Shown in pieces: positions 1-8,829 of a DNA stretch of 64,000 nucleotides. Source of the stretch: Arenibacter sp041392165 (GTDB taxonomy: Bacteria; Bacteroidota; Bacteroidia; Flavobacteriales; Flavobacteriaceae); assembly GCA_041392165.1 (NCBI GenBank), contig JAWKMN010000001.1:1-64000 (forward strand). Reading direction: 5' to 3'. Both the position numbers and the translations under genes were made by a program. Below the pieces are notes generated by a model, which was given only the letters and a program-made list of their open reading frames with translations, searched no databases and had not been told where the DNA came from. The first letter of the stretch is position 1; every line of letters starts with the position of its first letter.

Positions 1-1
1 C

Positions 2-1159
2 ATGGATCCAATCTCGCGCTTTGCCATTGAAACTATTGCGGAACATGGGGATCTAACACCTATATCCTGGCTGCACAGAAATGATCGATTCTATGAAAAA
101 TTGGCTACCCCGGATGTTACAGTGGCCGATTTAATCGGAGATGTGGACCCCATCAAAGCCGCCAACCTAAAGTTGTCCTACGCAGATGATAGGGTTATAC
201 ATTTTGGAATGATCCCCAGGGCCAACCGTTGTATTTTTGTAATCAATGAACTACCGGACCTACAGGCAAGGATACAGGTCTCCCTTTTTAATATCCTACA
301 GGAGGGCGACATCCAGATAAGGGGATTTAAGCTTCGATTGCCCTTGGACCTACAGTTTGTATTTACTGCAAACCCGGAAGATTATACCAATAGGGGCAGC
401 ATAGTAACTCCTTTAAAGGACAGGATAGGGTCCCAGATATTGACCCATTATCCGGAGGACATTGAAACCGCTCGTAAAATTACGGAACAGGAATCCAAAT
501 TGGATGAACGACAAAGCGAGGCTATTTATGTTCCGGATCTGGCCAAAGATCTCTTGGAACAAATAAGCAGGGAAGCCAGGGAAAGTGAATATGTTGATGC
601 CAAAAGTGGCATAAGTGCCAGGATGAGCATAACTTCCTTCGAAAATTTAATGAGCACTGCCGAACGGAGGTTATTGAAGAATGGCCAGGAAACGACCATG
701 GTTCGGCTAAGCGATTTCATGGGGGTTATCCCATCCATTATCGGGAAAATTGAATTGGTGTATGAGGGGGAACAGGAAGGTTCGGGCAGTGTTGCAGAAA
801 TATTGATCGAAGATGCCGTAAAATCCCTCTTCCAAAATTATTTCCCGAAGATAGATAAATTGGAACGCAAGGATACTGAAGGCCCTTATGATGGATTGGT
901 AGGTTGGTTTTTTGATGGCGAAGGCTTTGATCTTTTGGATGATGCCACTGATAGGGAATACAAGGAAAAACTGGATAGTATTGCCCCCCTTCAACAATTG
1001 ATAGCCAAATACCAACCTGAGATTAAAAAGGAGGATACCTATTTTTTAAAGGAATTGTTGTTGTGGGGACTTGTTGCCCATAATAAATTGAGCAAACAGC
1101 GGTATACCATAGGGTATCAGATAAAAGATGTGTACGGAAGTTTTATTAGGGGGCTGTAA
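2..1159 (+). CDS. MoxR/BchI-like AAA+ ATPase, 5' end cut off by the window
   Basis: The frame is open at the window edge, so the first Met here is internal and the true start lies upstream. The visible 385 residues include a Walker B-like VINELPD (about residues 80-86) and a sensor-1-like FTANPEDYTNRG (about 121-132), the layout of magnesium-chelatase-I/MoxR ATPases. Walker A must be in the missing part. Families like this are about 480-500 residues, so roughly 100 residues are missing. MoxR-type ATPases usually remodel partner proteins, often with a VWA protein, but no such partner is adjacent here. The chelatase-like label rests on motif order, and no cofactor pathway is implied. Confidence 0.8.
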   Translation: MDPISRFAIETIAEHGDLTPISWLHRNDRFYEKLATPDVTVADLIGDVDPIKAANLKLSYADDRVIHFGMIPRANRCIFVINELPDLQARIQVSLFNILQEGDIQIRGFKLRLPLDLQFVFTANPEDYTNRGSIVTPLKDRIGSQILTHYPEDIETARKITEQESKLDERQSEAIYVPDLAKDLLEQISREARESEYVDAKSGISARMSITSFENLMSTAERRLLKNGQETTMVRLSDFMGVIPSIIGKIELVYEGEQEGSGSVAEILIEDAVKSLFQNYFPKIDKLERKDTEGPYDGLVGWFFDGEGFDLLDDATDREYKEKLDSIAPLQQLIAKYQPEIKKEDTYFLKELLLWGLVAHNKLSKQRYTIGYQIKDVYGSFIRGL

Positions 1160-1171
1160 TAGGGAGTTTTA

Positions 1172-1654
1172 TTACTCCCAGGCATCAATATGATTATTTA
1201 AGTAATCAAAATCATATTTGCCTACCCGTTGTCTTCTAATTATAAACGACCAAACGGTAAGTAGGACCAAAAGTGTCTGTATTGCAATGATCAAGATGCC
1301 CATGGGAACAAAAGTACTTGGAATAATATGGTTTTGAAATTCATTTTGTGAATCCAGCAATAAAAAAGTTCCATATATATTATATCCATATACCAATACC
1401 ACTCCGTACAGGACATACTCAATATTTTTCATGATCATATCGGGATATTCCATTTCGGTAATCTTAAACCATAGTACATATAAATAAAGAAAGTGGATCA
1501 TAGTCAATAAAGGAAAAATATAACTCTCAAGCCTATTAAAAACAAAGGTATTTCCATACATGCTATAAAAACCAAGAAGGATCAAGGATACCAAAGAGAC
1601 AATGGTCAGAATAATATTAATTTTGGGAGCGGTTTTTTTAACGGAATTTGCCAT
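1172..1654 (-). CDS. Hypothetical four-helix membrane protein
   Basis: A 160-residue protein with four hydrophobic stretches, at about residues 15-35, 45-65, 78-98 and 115-137, so it is probably a small polytopic inner-membrane protein. I start it at the ATG at 1654. A TTG two codons upstream would also work but is weaker. It converges on the ATPase gene with only 12 bases between stop codons and no obvious terminator. No family recognised and no catalytic motif seen. The tail is basic then acidic and ends in DAWE. Confidence 0.7.
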   Translation of the reverse strand: MANSVKKTAPKINIILTIVSLVSLILLGFYSMYGNTFVFNRLESYIFPLLTMIHFLYLYVLWFKITEMEYPDMIMKNIEYVLYGVVLVYGYNIYGTFLLLDSQNEFQNHIIPSTFVPMGILIIAIQTLLVLLTVWSFIIRRQRVGKYDFDYLNNHIDAWE

Positions 1655-1903
1655 AACCAAGGTTTAGAAATTTTGATAATTTTCAACATAATTACAATAT
1701 AATTCTAGCCCGGTATGAAAAATTCGATGAATTTATAGAAATTTAAGGTAGAAAAAAGAGGGCCCGGACGAAGTGCCGAAAAGCACGGTGAACGCCTGAT
1801 CGCCAAACTTGAAAATACCTCCCATTACAAACAAAAATCCGGTCTTCATAACCCGTCTTTAAAAAGGATTTGTAAGGATTTAATTAAGCAACATACAAGG
1901 CAG

Positions 1904-2689
1904 ATGCAAACACCACGTTTTTACTATTTAATTCATGTTCAATTTTTGGGTTTCCGCTATAGTGGCTGGCAAAAGCAACCCGATCAAAAAACGGTGGAAG
2001 GTATGCTGGTCAAGACCTTAAAATTCGTGCTGCCCAAATCCAAATTCAAGATTCTTGGGGCCGGACGCACAGATGCCAAGGTGTCTGCCCTGAACGCGGC
2101 ATTCGAATTGTTTTTGGATAAGGAGCCCCTGGAAGACCTTCAGGAGTTTATGCGCTGTTTTAATGTGAACCTACCGCCTGATATTCGTGTCATAAGTATA
2201 GACAAGGTAAACGAAAATTTTAATATCATACAAGAAAGCAAATTAAAGGAATATGTGTACCTATTCTCGTTCGGGCAAAAAAACCACCCCTTTTGCGCGC
2301 CCTTTTTGGCAAACATTATGGACGAATTAAATGTGGATCTAATGTCGGATTGTGCCCGATATTTTATTGGTACCCACGATTTCTCCTCCTATACGGCCCG
2401 ACTTCAACCCCATACAAAAGTACTGAGGACCATAACATCATGCGAAATAAAACGGAACGAGATTTTAACGGCCAACTTTTTTCCGGAGGAGAGTTATGCC
2501 CTGCATATTAGCGGGGAGGGGTTCATGAGATATCAGATCAGGATGATCATGGGGGCATTGATTCAACTGGGCAGGGGAGAACTTACGGCAATGGATATAA
2601 AAGAGTCTTTGAAAAAGGATCATAATACGGTACTGACCTATGTGGCTCCCGGCTCCGGACTATTATTGAACCATCTGCAGTTCCAATAA
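1904..2689 (+). CDS. truA: tRNA pseudouridine synthase A
   Basis: 261 residues. TruA isomerises uridines 38-40 in the tRNA anticodon arm to pseudouridine. The catalytic loop GAGRTDAKVSA is intact, with the nucleophile at Asp57. The N-terminal FLGFRYSGWQKQP and the later GEGFMRYQIRMIMGAL also match TruA. Length is normal for the family. It stands alone, with about 140 bases before corA, so it is probably transcribed separately. Confidence 0.95.
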   Translation: MQTPRFYYLIHVQFLGFRYSGWQKQPDQKTVEGMLVKTLKFVLPKSKFKILGAGRTDAKVSALNAAFELFLDKEPLEDLQEFMRCFNVNLPPDIRVISIDKVNENFNIIQESKLKEYVYLFSFGQKNHPFCAPFLANIMDELNVDLMSDCARYFIGTHDFSSYTARLQPHTKVLRTITSCEIKRNEILTANFFPEESYALHISGEGFMRYQIRMIMGALIQLGRGELTAMDIKESLKKDHNTVLTYVAPGSGLLLNHLQFQ

Positions 2690-2833
2690 GTGGAAAACAC
2701 CAATACTAATTGGCTATTGCTTAAAAAATGATATAAATTTTTTATACCATTTACGTAAAAGGTCGTTACGGAATGTATAAATTAGTGCAAAGAACAAAAA
2801 TACAGTCCAGAGGATACTTCTATATCACCACCT

Positions 2834-3928
2834 ATGGCCCAAAAAAAATCAACGCACAAAAGACATTCAAAAAGACTTGCCAAAACGGGAAAGGCGCCTG
2901 GAACGGTAACCTATTTGGGAAATAGGGAAGGCGTTAAAAGTATAGTCAATGTTATTGAGTATGATGGGAAAGGTGTCATAGAATCTGGCTTTGATGTGTA
3001 TACGTCCAATAGTCTTGATAAGATTGTCGCCTTCCGATCCTCTCCCTCAATTTCTTGGATCAATATTATTGGAATAAGTGATGAGCAATTTATTGAAAAT
3101 CTTGGACATGCTTTTTCCCTCAATCCATTGACGATCGAAGATGCCGTAAATACGCATCAACGCCCCAAGGTGGACGAATACGATGATTATATTTTTGGGG
3201 CATTCAAAATGCTGTATTTGGATAGTGACAATGAAATGGTAACGGAACATGTGGCCATTGTTTTGATGGAAAATTCGGTGCTCGTTTTTCAGGAAATGAA
3301 GGATGATGTTTTCAATAGCATTAGGGAAAGGATACGGGCCAAAACCGGACGAATACGAAGCAAATCTGCGGACTACTTGTTCTTCGCCCTTATGGATGCC
3401 ATTATAGACAACTATTTTATGGTTCTTGAAAATATAAACCACAAAATAGACCTTTTGGAGGAAGAGGTCTACGATGACCCCAGTCCCAAAACGGCCCACG
3501 CCATTCAGGATTTAAAAAAGGAAGTGTTAAGGATAAGGAGGTATGTTTACCCAATGAAGGAATTGGTGAGTAAATTAATAGATACCGAACATTTTTTAAT
3601 TACCAAGGATACCAAACTATTTTTAAGGGATGCCTTGGATCACTGTACCGAAATAAATGAAAGTCTCAATATTTTAAGGGAAATGTCTATGAGCCTCATG
3701 GAAATGTATATGAGCAACATGAGCAATAAAATGAACGAGGTAATGAAGGTCCTGACCATTATGGCCTCTATTTTTATTCCCCTTACCTTCATTGCGGGCA
3801 TTTACGGAATGAATTTTGAGTATATTCCGGAATTGCAGTATCACAATGGCTACTTTTATGTTTGGGGGCTGATGATCGCCATCTTTATAGGCCTTTTATT
3901 TTATTTCAAAAAGAAGAAGTGGCTCTAG
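2834..3928 (+). CDS. corA: CorA-type magnesium/cobalt transporter
   Basis: 364 residues. CorA proteins form homopentameric divalent-cation channels in the inner membrane. The signature GMN is at residues 325-327 (IYGMNFEY), between two C-terminal membrane helices at about 305-325 and 335-357, and the chain ends in the usual lysine-rich tail (KKKKW). The N-terminal 25 residues are very basic and probably cytosolic. The long central region is the expected alpha/beta plus coiled-helix cytoplasmic domain. No magnesium-sensing leader is visible upstream. Confidence 0.95.
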   Translation: MAQKKSTHKRHSKRLAKTGKAPGTVTYLGNREGVKSIVNVIEYDGKGVIESGFDVYTSNSLDKIVAFRSSPSISWINIIGISDEQFIENLGHAFSLNPLTIEDAVNTHQRPKVDEYDDYIFGAFKMLYLDSDNEMVTEHVAIVLMENSVLVFQEMKDDVFNSIRERIRAKTGRIRSKSADYLFFALMDAIIDNYFMVLENINHKIDLLEEEVYDDPSPKTAHAIQDLKKEVLRIRRYVYPMKELVSKLIDTEHFLITKDTKLFLRDALDHCTEINESLNILREMSMSLMEMYMSNMSNKMNEVMKVLTIMASIFIPLTFIAGIYGMNFEYIPELQYHNGYFYVWGLMIAIFIGLLFYFKKKKWL

Positions 3929-3964
3929 TGTCCTTTCAACACTACTTTAGCTATTCCAAGCCTT

Positions 3965-4052
3965 GTTCTTTTTTACCCGGCCTTCGTTAAAAAACAGTTC
4001 TATAGCTACCGCTGCGCAACATTTTTTGCCTTGGTCGGATAAAAGATTACGG
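3965..4052 (+). repeat. 88-bp dispersed intergenic repeat, copy 1
   Basis: This stretch between corA and cysM aligns to the reverse complement of 24769-24857 with about 19 mismatches and one gap over 89 columns (roughly 78% identity by hand alignment). Shared blocks include CGTTAAAAAA and ATTTTTTGCC. The AAAAAA and TTTTTT runs and the central TAGCTA allow the copy to fold on itself. Family and function unknown. Confidence 0.6.
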
Positions 4053-4111
4053 AGACCTAAACAGTACAGTGGCATTGACACGACGCTAGTTCCAAAGTAT
4101 TTTACCATTAG

Positions 4112-4994
4112 TTAATCAAAAAGATCCGACGAAAGATAACGGTCGCCGCGGTCGCATACAATGGAGACAATGATACCCTCTTCCAGACTTTGGGCCAGTT
4201 TTACGGCGGCGGCGGCGGCGCCCCCACTGCTCATTCCTGCAAAAATACCCTCTTCCTTGGCCAATCGTTTGGCCATCTCCCGGGCCTCCTCTTCGGTAAC
4301 CTCTATAACGGAGTCTACTTTCTTGGGATTAAAAATTTTGGGAAGATATTCTACGGGCCATTTGCGGATACCAGGAATTTTGGCCTCATCGGTGGGCTGC
4401 ACTCCTACAATTTGAATCTTGGAATTCTTTTCCTTCAAAAAAGTGGATGTTCCCATTATAGTCCCTGTAGTACCCATGGATGATACAAAGTGGGAAATTT
4501 TCCTTGGGTATCCCTCCATATTTCTGGCCCGGTACCCATATAATGTGCCTTCCAGTTATCATCATTGGAGAACTGGTTGATCATAATATACCCTTCCTCC
4601 TTAACTTTTGTTCCGCATAGTCCCTGGCACCTTCTATGCCAACATCCGCAGGGGTAAGGGTTACTTTGGCTCCATACGCCCTCATGGTCTGTACCCTTTC
4701 CTTGGTGGAATTTTCGGGCATTACCAGTTCTATATCCAATCCGTAAATTCCGGCAATCATGGCCAGGGCAATACCGGTATTTCCACTGGTAGCTTCTATC
4801 AACTTGGAATTCAAATCAAAATCGCCCCTTTCCAAACCTCCCTTTATCATATTGAGAGCGGCACGATCCTTTACGCTTCCTCCAGGATTATTGCCCTCCA
4901 ATTTAAAAAAAAGTTTAACCTTGGGATTGGTATTGATTACTTTTGATATTACTAGGGGGGTGTTCCCTATAATATCCAAAATATTATGAGACAT
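4112..4994 (-). pseudogene. cysM: Cysteine synthase (CysM-like), read with two single-base frameshifts
   Basis: A PLP-dependent O-acetylserine sulfhydrylase. The N-terminal part has the PLP-lysine motif GGSVKDRAAL and the ATSGNTG loop. The C-terminal part has SSMGTTGTIMG and AGMSSGGAA. The frame breaks twice, in a T4 run at 4606-4609 and a T4 run at 4498-4501 (A runs on the coding strand). Adding one base to each run restores the middle segment (reading INQFSNDDNW then MGTGPEIW) and gives one 294-residue protein, the normal CysM length. The start overlaps cysE by 11 bases, so the two form a cysteine-synthesis operon. I think sequencing error is likelier than decay, because every active-site motif is intact. 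Confidence 0.9.
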
Positions 4995-5784
4995 GCGGTA
5001 GGGTTTTAATTTTAATTACAGGAGAATGATAAACCGTGGAATTGGCCGGCACGGATTCCGTTAGCCATGCATTTCCTCCTATTATGGAATTTTCCCCGAT
5101 TACCGTATCCCCTCCAAGGATAGTGGCATTGGCATATATGGTAACATTGTTTTCAATGGTGGGATGACGCTTGGTCTTTTGCAATTTTTTGGCAACATAT
5201 AAAGCTCCCAAGGTTACTCCTTGGTAGATTTTTACATTATTTTTAATTATTGCCGTTTCCCCTATGACCACTCCCGTGGCATGATCAATGAAAAAAGAAT
5301 TGCCTATTTGCGCACCCGGATTGATATCCACACCTGTCTGTCTATGTGCATATTCCGTCATCAATCTGGGTACCAGAGGAAAACCATCCTTATAGAGTTC
5401 ATGGGCAAGCCGGTAGATGGCAATGGCATAAAAACCGGGATAGGCCATATATACCTCTTCAATAGATAGGGAAGCAGGGTCGCAATTTACAATGGCCTCG
5501 GCATCCAAATTCAATTTTTCAAGTATTTCCGGCAGGCGCACCACAAAATTCGTCCATATTCTTTGGCAAGGTTTGTCTACCTGCCAACAGGCCAAATTTA
5601 CCAGGACATCGAATTCCTTTTCCAACAGGTCCAGATTTTCGTCTACCGGGGTATCTATATCGAACAAGGTATAAAACAAACGATTGGTAAACAATTCCGT
5701 CCTTTCCTTGAGTTCGAACCTTAGGTTGGGCTGATTTTTATGTTCCTTAATATTCCTTATTATAGATGCTTTATCCATTTGCAT
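4984..5784 (-). CDS. cysE: Serine O-acetyltransferase
   Basis: 266 residues. It makes O-acetylserine from serine and acetyl-CoA, the substrate of the adjacent cysteine synthase. The N-terminal half is helical. The C-terminal half (about 140-260) is a left-handed beta helix of hexapeptide repeats, with the CysE active-site stretch FFIDHATGVVIGETA. The overlap with cysM on the same strand supports a shared transcript. A second Met two codons in could be the true start. Confidence 0.93.
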   Translation of the reverse strand: MQMDKASIIRNIKEHKNQPNLRFELKERTELFTNRLFYTLFDIDTPVDENLDLLEKEFDVLVNLACWQVDKPCQRIWTNFVVRLPEILEKLNLDAEAIVNCDPASLSIEEVYMAYPGFYAIAIYRLAHELYKDGFPLVPRLMTEYAHRQTGVDINPGAQIGNSFFIDHATGVVIGETAIIKNNVKIYQGVTLGALYVAKKLQKTKRHPTIENNVTIYANATILGGDTVIGENSIIGGNAWLTESVPANSTVYHSPVIKIKTLPHVS

Positions 5785-5799
5785 TTTTAATTATACGTT

Positions 5800-5807
5800 C
5801 AAAATTA
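5800..5807 (-). promoter_or_regulatory. cysE: Candidate -7 element for cysE
   Basis: On the minus strand this reads TAATTTTG, a match to the Bacteroidota -7 consensus TAnnTTTG, 16 bases before the cysE start. No convincing -33 TTG sits at the expected distance. A second match (TATCTTTG) lies at 5853-5860 on the same strand. Confidence 0.35.
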
Positions 5808-5868
5808 ACCATTATTTCAAAATCGGCTTATGCTAAAATGGTTAACTTTAGCACAAAGATAATGTGTT

Positions 5869-6558
5869 ATGAGTCGTATACAACAGCCGCTGATTACGAA
5901 AGATGTATTTCTATTTTTGGAAAACCTGAAAAAAAATAACTCCAGGGAATGGTTCCAGGAGCACAAAACCGAATTCAAGGCACTGGAAGCAGAGGTAAAG
6001 AATTTTTATTCCGTGTTAATGAATACCTTGAAGGCCCATGATGATATTGAAAAATTAAAAATGTTCCGCATCTATAGGGATGTACGATTTTCCAAGGATA
6101 AAACACCCTATAAGACCCATTTTGCAGGATCCTTTTCCAGATCCGGACAGCAGCTTCGAGGCGGGTATTATTTGCGGATAAAACCCAATGAAACCTTTAT
6201 TGCTACCGGATTTTGGGAACCCAACAAAGAAGACCTGTTGAGAATTAGAAAGGAGTTTGAAACCGATGCATCCGAAATACGCGCCATAATGAACAAGAAA
6301 AGCTTCAAGGAAGTTTGGGGCGAAATGCGGGGTGATGAATTAAAAACTGCTCCCTCCGGCTTTGATAAAGATCACCCCAACATTGATCTGATCAAAAAGA
6401 AACAATTCATTTTTATGAAAAACTTTTCCGATCAGGAGGTGTTATCTCCCAATTTTCTAGAGAATGTTGACCTTGCTTTCCGGACAATTAGGCCTTATTT
6501 TGACCTAATGAGCGACATCCTAACCACTAACCTTGATGGGGAATCACTTTTGGAATAA
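5869..6558 (+). CDS. DUF2461 family protein (TIGR02453-like)
   Basis: 229 residues of the DUF2461 type, recognised from KNNSREWFQEHK near the N terminus and the core FRIYRDVRFSKDKTPYKTH. The family is widespread and its biochemical function is not established. No signal peptide or membrane segment is visible, so it is probably cytosolic. It is divergent from cysE with an 84-base gap. Confidence 0.88.
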   Translation: MSRIQQPLITKDVFLFLENLKKNNSREWFQEHKTEFKALEAEVKNFYSVLMNTLKAHDDIEKLKMFRIYRDVRFSKDKTPYKTHFAGSFSRSGQQLRGGYYLRIKPNETFIATGFWEPNKEDLLRIRKEFETDASEIRAIMNKKSFKEVWGEMRGDELKTAPSGFDKDHPNIDLIKKKQFIFMKNFSDQEVLSPNFLENVDLAFRTIRPYFDLMSDILTTNLDGESLLE

Positions 6559-6571
6559 GAATGAAGGGAGT

Positions 6572-6985
6572 CTACACGGGCTGAAACAAGGCTTTCTCAA
6601 AAAACTGAACCTGATCCTTGATGCGCTCAATGACCATCTGCATCATACGTTTATTTAACGGGGAAGAGTTGCGAATGTATAACGCATACTCCTCCGTGGT
6701 AAATTGGCCTATGATTATTCCCTTTAACGAATTCCTGAACTTAATGTCCTTTTGTATCGCATTTTCTATAAAAATAAGACGTTTATGCACCCCAAGTTCA
6801 TAAAAACTGTTTTTGTGCTTGGCAATGTAATTCTGAAAGACCAAAAGGAGTAAGGGATTTTGCATTTTTATTACAGGGCGCAAGGTTTGGTTTTGAAACC
6901 TTTCATCACTGCTCATAAATTCCGTTACTTTGGCCGATGGGATAATAGGACGTATTTCCAAAAGACTATTGGACCTATCGCTCAT
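6572..6985 (-). CDS. Conserved hypothetical protein, 137 residues
   Basis: A small soluble protein with a recurring flavobacterial look (N-terminal EIRPIIPSA, then FQNQTLRPVIKMQNPLLL). Homologues are sometimes labelled glyoxalase in databases, but I see no metal-binding glyoxalase pattern here, so I assign no function. It converges on the DUF2461 gene with 13 bases between them. No signal peptide. Confidence 0.7.
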   Translation of the reverse strand: MSDRSNSLLEIRPIIPSAKVTEFMSSDERFQNQTLRPVIKMQNPLLLLVFQNYIAKHKNSFYELGVHKRLIFIENAIQKDIKFRNSLKGIIIGQFTTEEYALYIRNSSPLNKRMMQMVIERIKDQVQFFEKALFQPV

Positions 6986-7125
6986 ATCATTGGTGTTTTT
7001 ATAAAGATAGGGATTAGGATTTATCCCTATTTGGCAATTCCATGATAGTTGTTAACGAGCTTATGAACATGTTCCGTAACTTGTGATCGGAATGTCCGTG
7101 CCTAAAAAATAAACATGATCATTAT

Positions 7126-8022
7126 ATGAAATTCGGAAAAGTAGAGAAACCGGAAATAGTGGATTTTCTAATGCCTAAAGACCATCCGGACACCAAAAAG
7201 GTGTTGGAAAAATTGATTGGTCAAAACGCTCCAGGTATATATGTGGGCTGTGCCAAATGGAACCGACAGGACTTGAAAAGCTTCTATCCAAAGGGAACAA
7301 AAGATGAACTGGCCTATTATTCCTCCCAATTCAATAGCATAGAACTTAATGCCACCTTTTATCGGATTTTTCCGGTGGAGCAGTATGATAAATGGTATGA
7401 AAAGACCCCCGCATCCTTTAAATTTTTTCCTAAAATAGTGCAAGACGTTAGTCATTTATTTAGGTTGAACGATCAGGCTTACCCCATTGTGGAGGCATTT
7501 TTAAACGCTATTGCAAACCTTAAAGACAAACTGGGTACTATTTTTTTACAGATGCACAACAATTTTGGACCTGCAAACTGGGACAAAGTGGTCCGGTTTG
7601 TTGCGTATTGGCCAAAAGAATTTCCCCTGGCCATCGAATTTAGGCATACCGATTGGTTTAATGATGATAAAGTCGCCCAAGAATTACATAGTTTGCTATA
7701 TGAAAATAATATTGCGAATATCCTTGTGGATACCGCGGGCAGAAGAGACTTAATGCATATGAGAATGACGAACGATGAGGCTTTTATACGTTTTGTTGGC
7801 AGTAATCATATAAGTGATTATCAACGTTTGGACGATTGGGTAATGCGGCTGTACGATTGGAAAGAGATGGGATTGAGGAACATCCACTTTTTTGTCCATC
7901 AAAATATGGAATTGGAGTCTCCATTATTATCGGCCTATTTTATTTCCAAATTGAATGAAAAAATCGGATGTAATTTACATATACCTAAATCGGGTGATAA
8001 TTTTTCCCCAACACTGTTTTAA
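7126..8022 (+). CDS. DUF72 family protein
   Basis: 298 residues matching the DUF72 (YecE-like) TIM-barrel family: IYVGCAKWNRQDLKSFYP near the N terminus, FNSIELNATFYRI, then AIEFRHTDWF and FVHQN. The family function is unsettled. Family members often start near the GTSGW-like motif, while this one carries about 35 extra residues first. The downstream thioesterase gene starts 41 bases later on the same strand. Confidence 0.88.
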   Translation: MKFGKVEKPEIVDFLMPKDHPDTKKVLEKLIGQNAPGIYVGCAKWNRQDLKSFYPKGTKDELAYYSSQFNSIELNATFYRIFPVEQYDKWYEKTPASFKFFPKIVQDVSHLFRLNDQAYPIVEAFLNAIANLKDKLGTIFLQMHNNFGPANWDKVVRFVAYWPKEFPLAIEFRHTDWFNDDKVAQELHSLLYENNIANILVDTAGRRDLMHMRMTNDEAFIRFVGSNHISDYQRLDDWVMRLYDWKEMGLRNIHFFVHQNMELESPLLSAYFISKLNEKIGCNLHIPKSGDNFSPTLF

Positions 8023-8063
8023 CGAAATAATCTTCAGTAATTTTAACTTAAAATTACCGAACT

Positions 8064-8459
8064 ATGAGATTTCATACAAGAAAATGGGTGAAACCGGAAG
8101 ATTTAAATGCCAATGGTACCCTATTTGGAGGCAAGCTACTTGCCTGGATAGACGAGGAAGCCGCACTGTATAGCATTATACAATTGGAAAACAAGAGGGT
8201 GGTTACCAAATATATGTCCGAAATAAACTTTATGAGTACTGCCTTAAAAGGCGATATTGTTGAAATAGGGATAGACGTGGTAAAATTTGGAAAGACCTCC
8301 CTGACCCTTAATTGTGAGGTTAGGAACAAAATGACCAGGGAAACTATTGTAACGGTAGACAATATCATCATGGTAAATTTAGGTGCCGACGGAAAACCCA
8401 AACCCCATGGAAAAACTAAAATTGAATTTGTAAGGGATCGTCTGGCCTCGGGTTATTAG
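8064..8459 (+). CDS. Acyl-CoA thioesterase, hotdog fold (YciA-like)
   Basis: 131 residues forming a single hotdog domain. The motif NANGTLFGGKLLAWIDEEAA (about 14-33) is the substrate-binding and catalytic segment of YciA/BACH thioesterases, which hydrolyse acyl-CoA to free acid and CoA. The usual His of NHxGTLFGG is replaced by Ala. The substrate chain length cannot be told from sequence. Probably cytosolic and oligomeric. Confidence 0.85.
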   Translation: MRFHTRKWVKPEDLNANGTLFGGKLLAWIDEEAALYSIIQLENKRVVTKYMSEINFMSTALKGDIVEIGIDVVKFGKTSLTLNCEVRNKMTRETIVTVDNIIMVNLGADGKPKPHGKTKIEFVRDRLASGY

Positions 8460-8829
8460 TCAACAAATTGAGTTTTCGTCACTACCCTTTGGGGATTTAA
8501 TGTCCGTATGGAACGCCTGTCCGTCCTACAGGGACAGGCAAGCATGGGCCACATCCTTGACCCTTGGCATATCTACTTTTTAAGGGTCCTGTACCTATGG
8601 TACATTATTGTTCATATGGGCCGCTATTTCTCTGTCCACTCCTTCCTTTTTCTTACAGTACATTATCGTTAAAATGCATAAATATCCGATGAGATGCTAT
8701 GGGTTTATAAGGTTTGATACATACAGATAAGTGCATTTGACAACATAAAATGGCCCTTAGATAACATTTAATTGTAAACTGCACTTTAAAAGGGGAGTTT
8801 TAGACTTTCTGAACCCAAACAATTATAAA
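8460..8829. other. Intergenic region without a supported gene
   Basis: 370 bases. It contains a hairpin CCTGTCC/GGACAGG (arms 8516-8522 and 8532-8538) and an open frame of about 42 codons near 8544-8670 that I do not trust. No promoter match to TAnnTTTG was convincing. Confidence 0.5.

Noticed and set aside
1733..1849. A 38-codon minus-strand frame upstream of truA
   Set aside because: It has a plausible start (MKTGFLFVMGG) but no similarity I can recall, and lies where a promoter region would be expected.
4161..4483. Plus-strand open frames over cysM
   Set aside because: They are shadows of the minus-strand gene, whose motifs are unmistakable.
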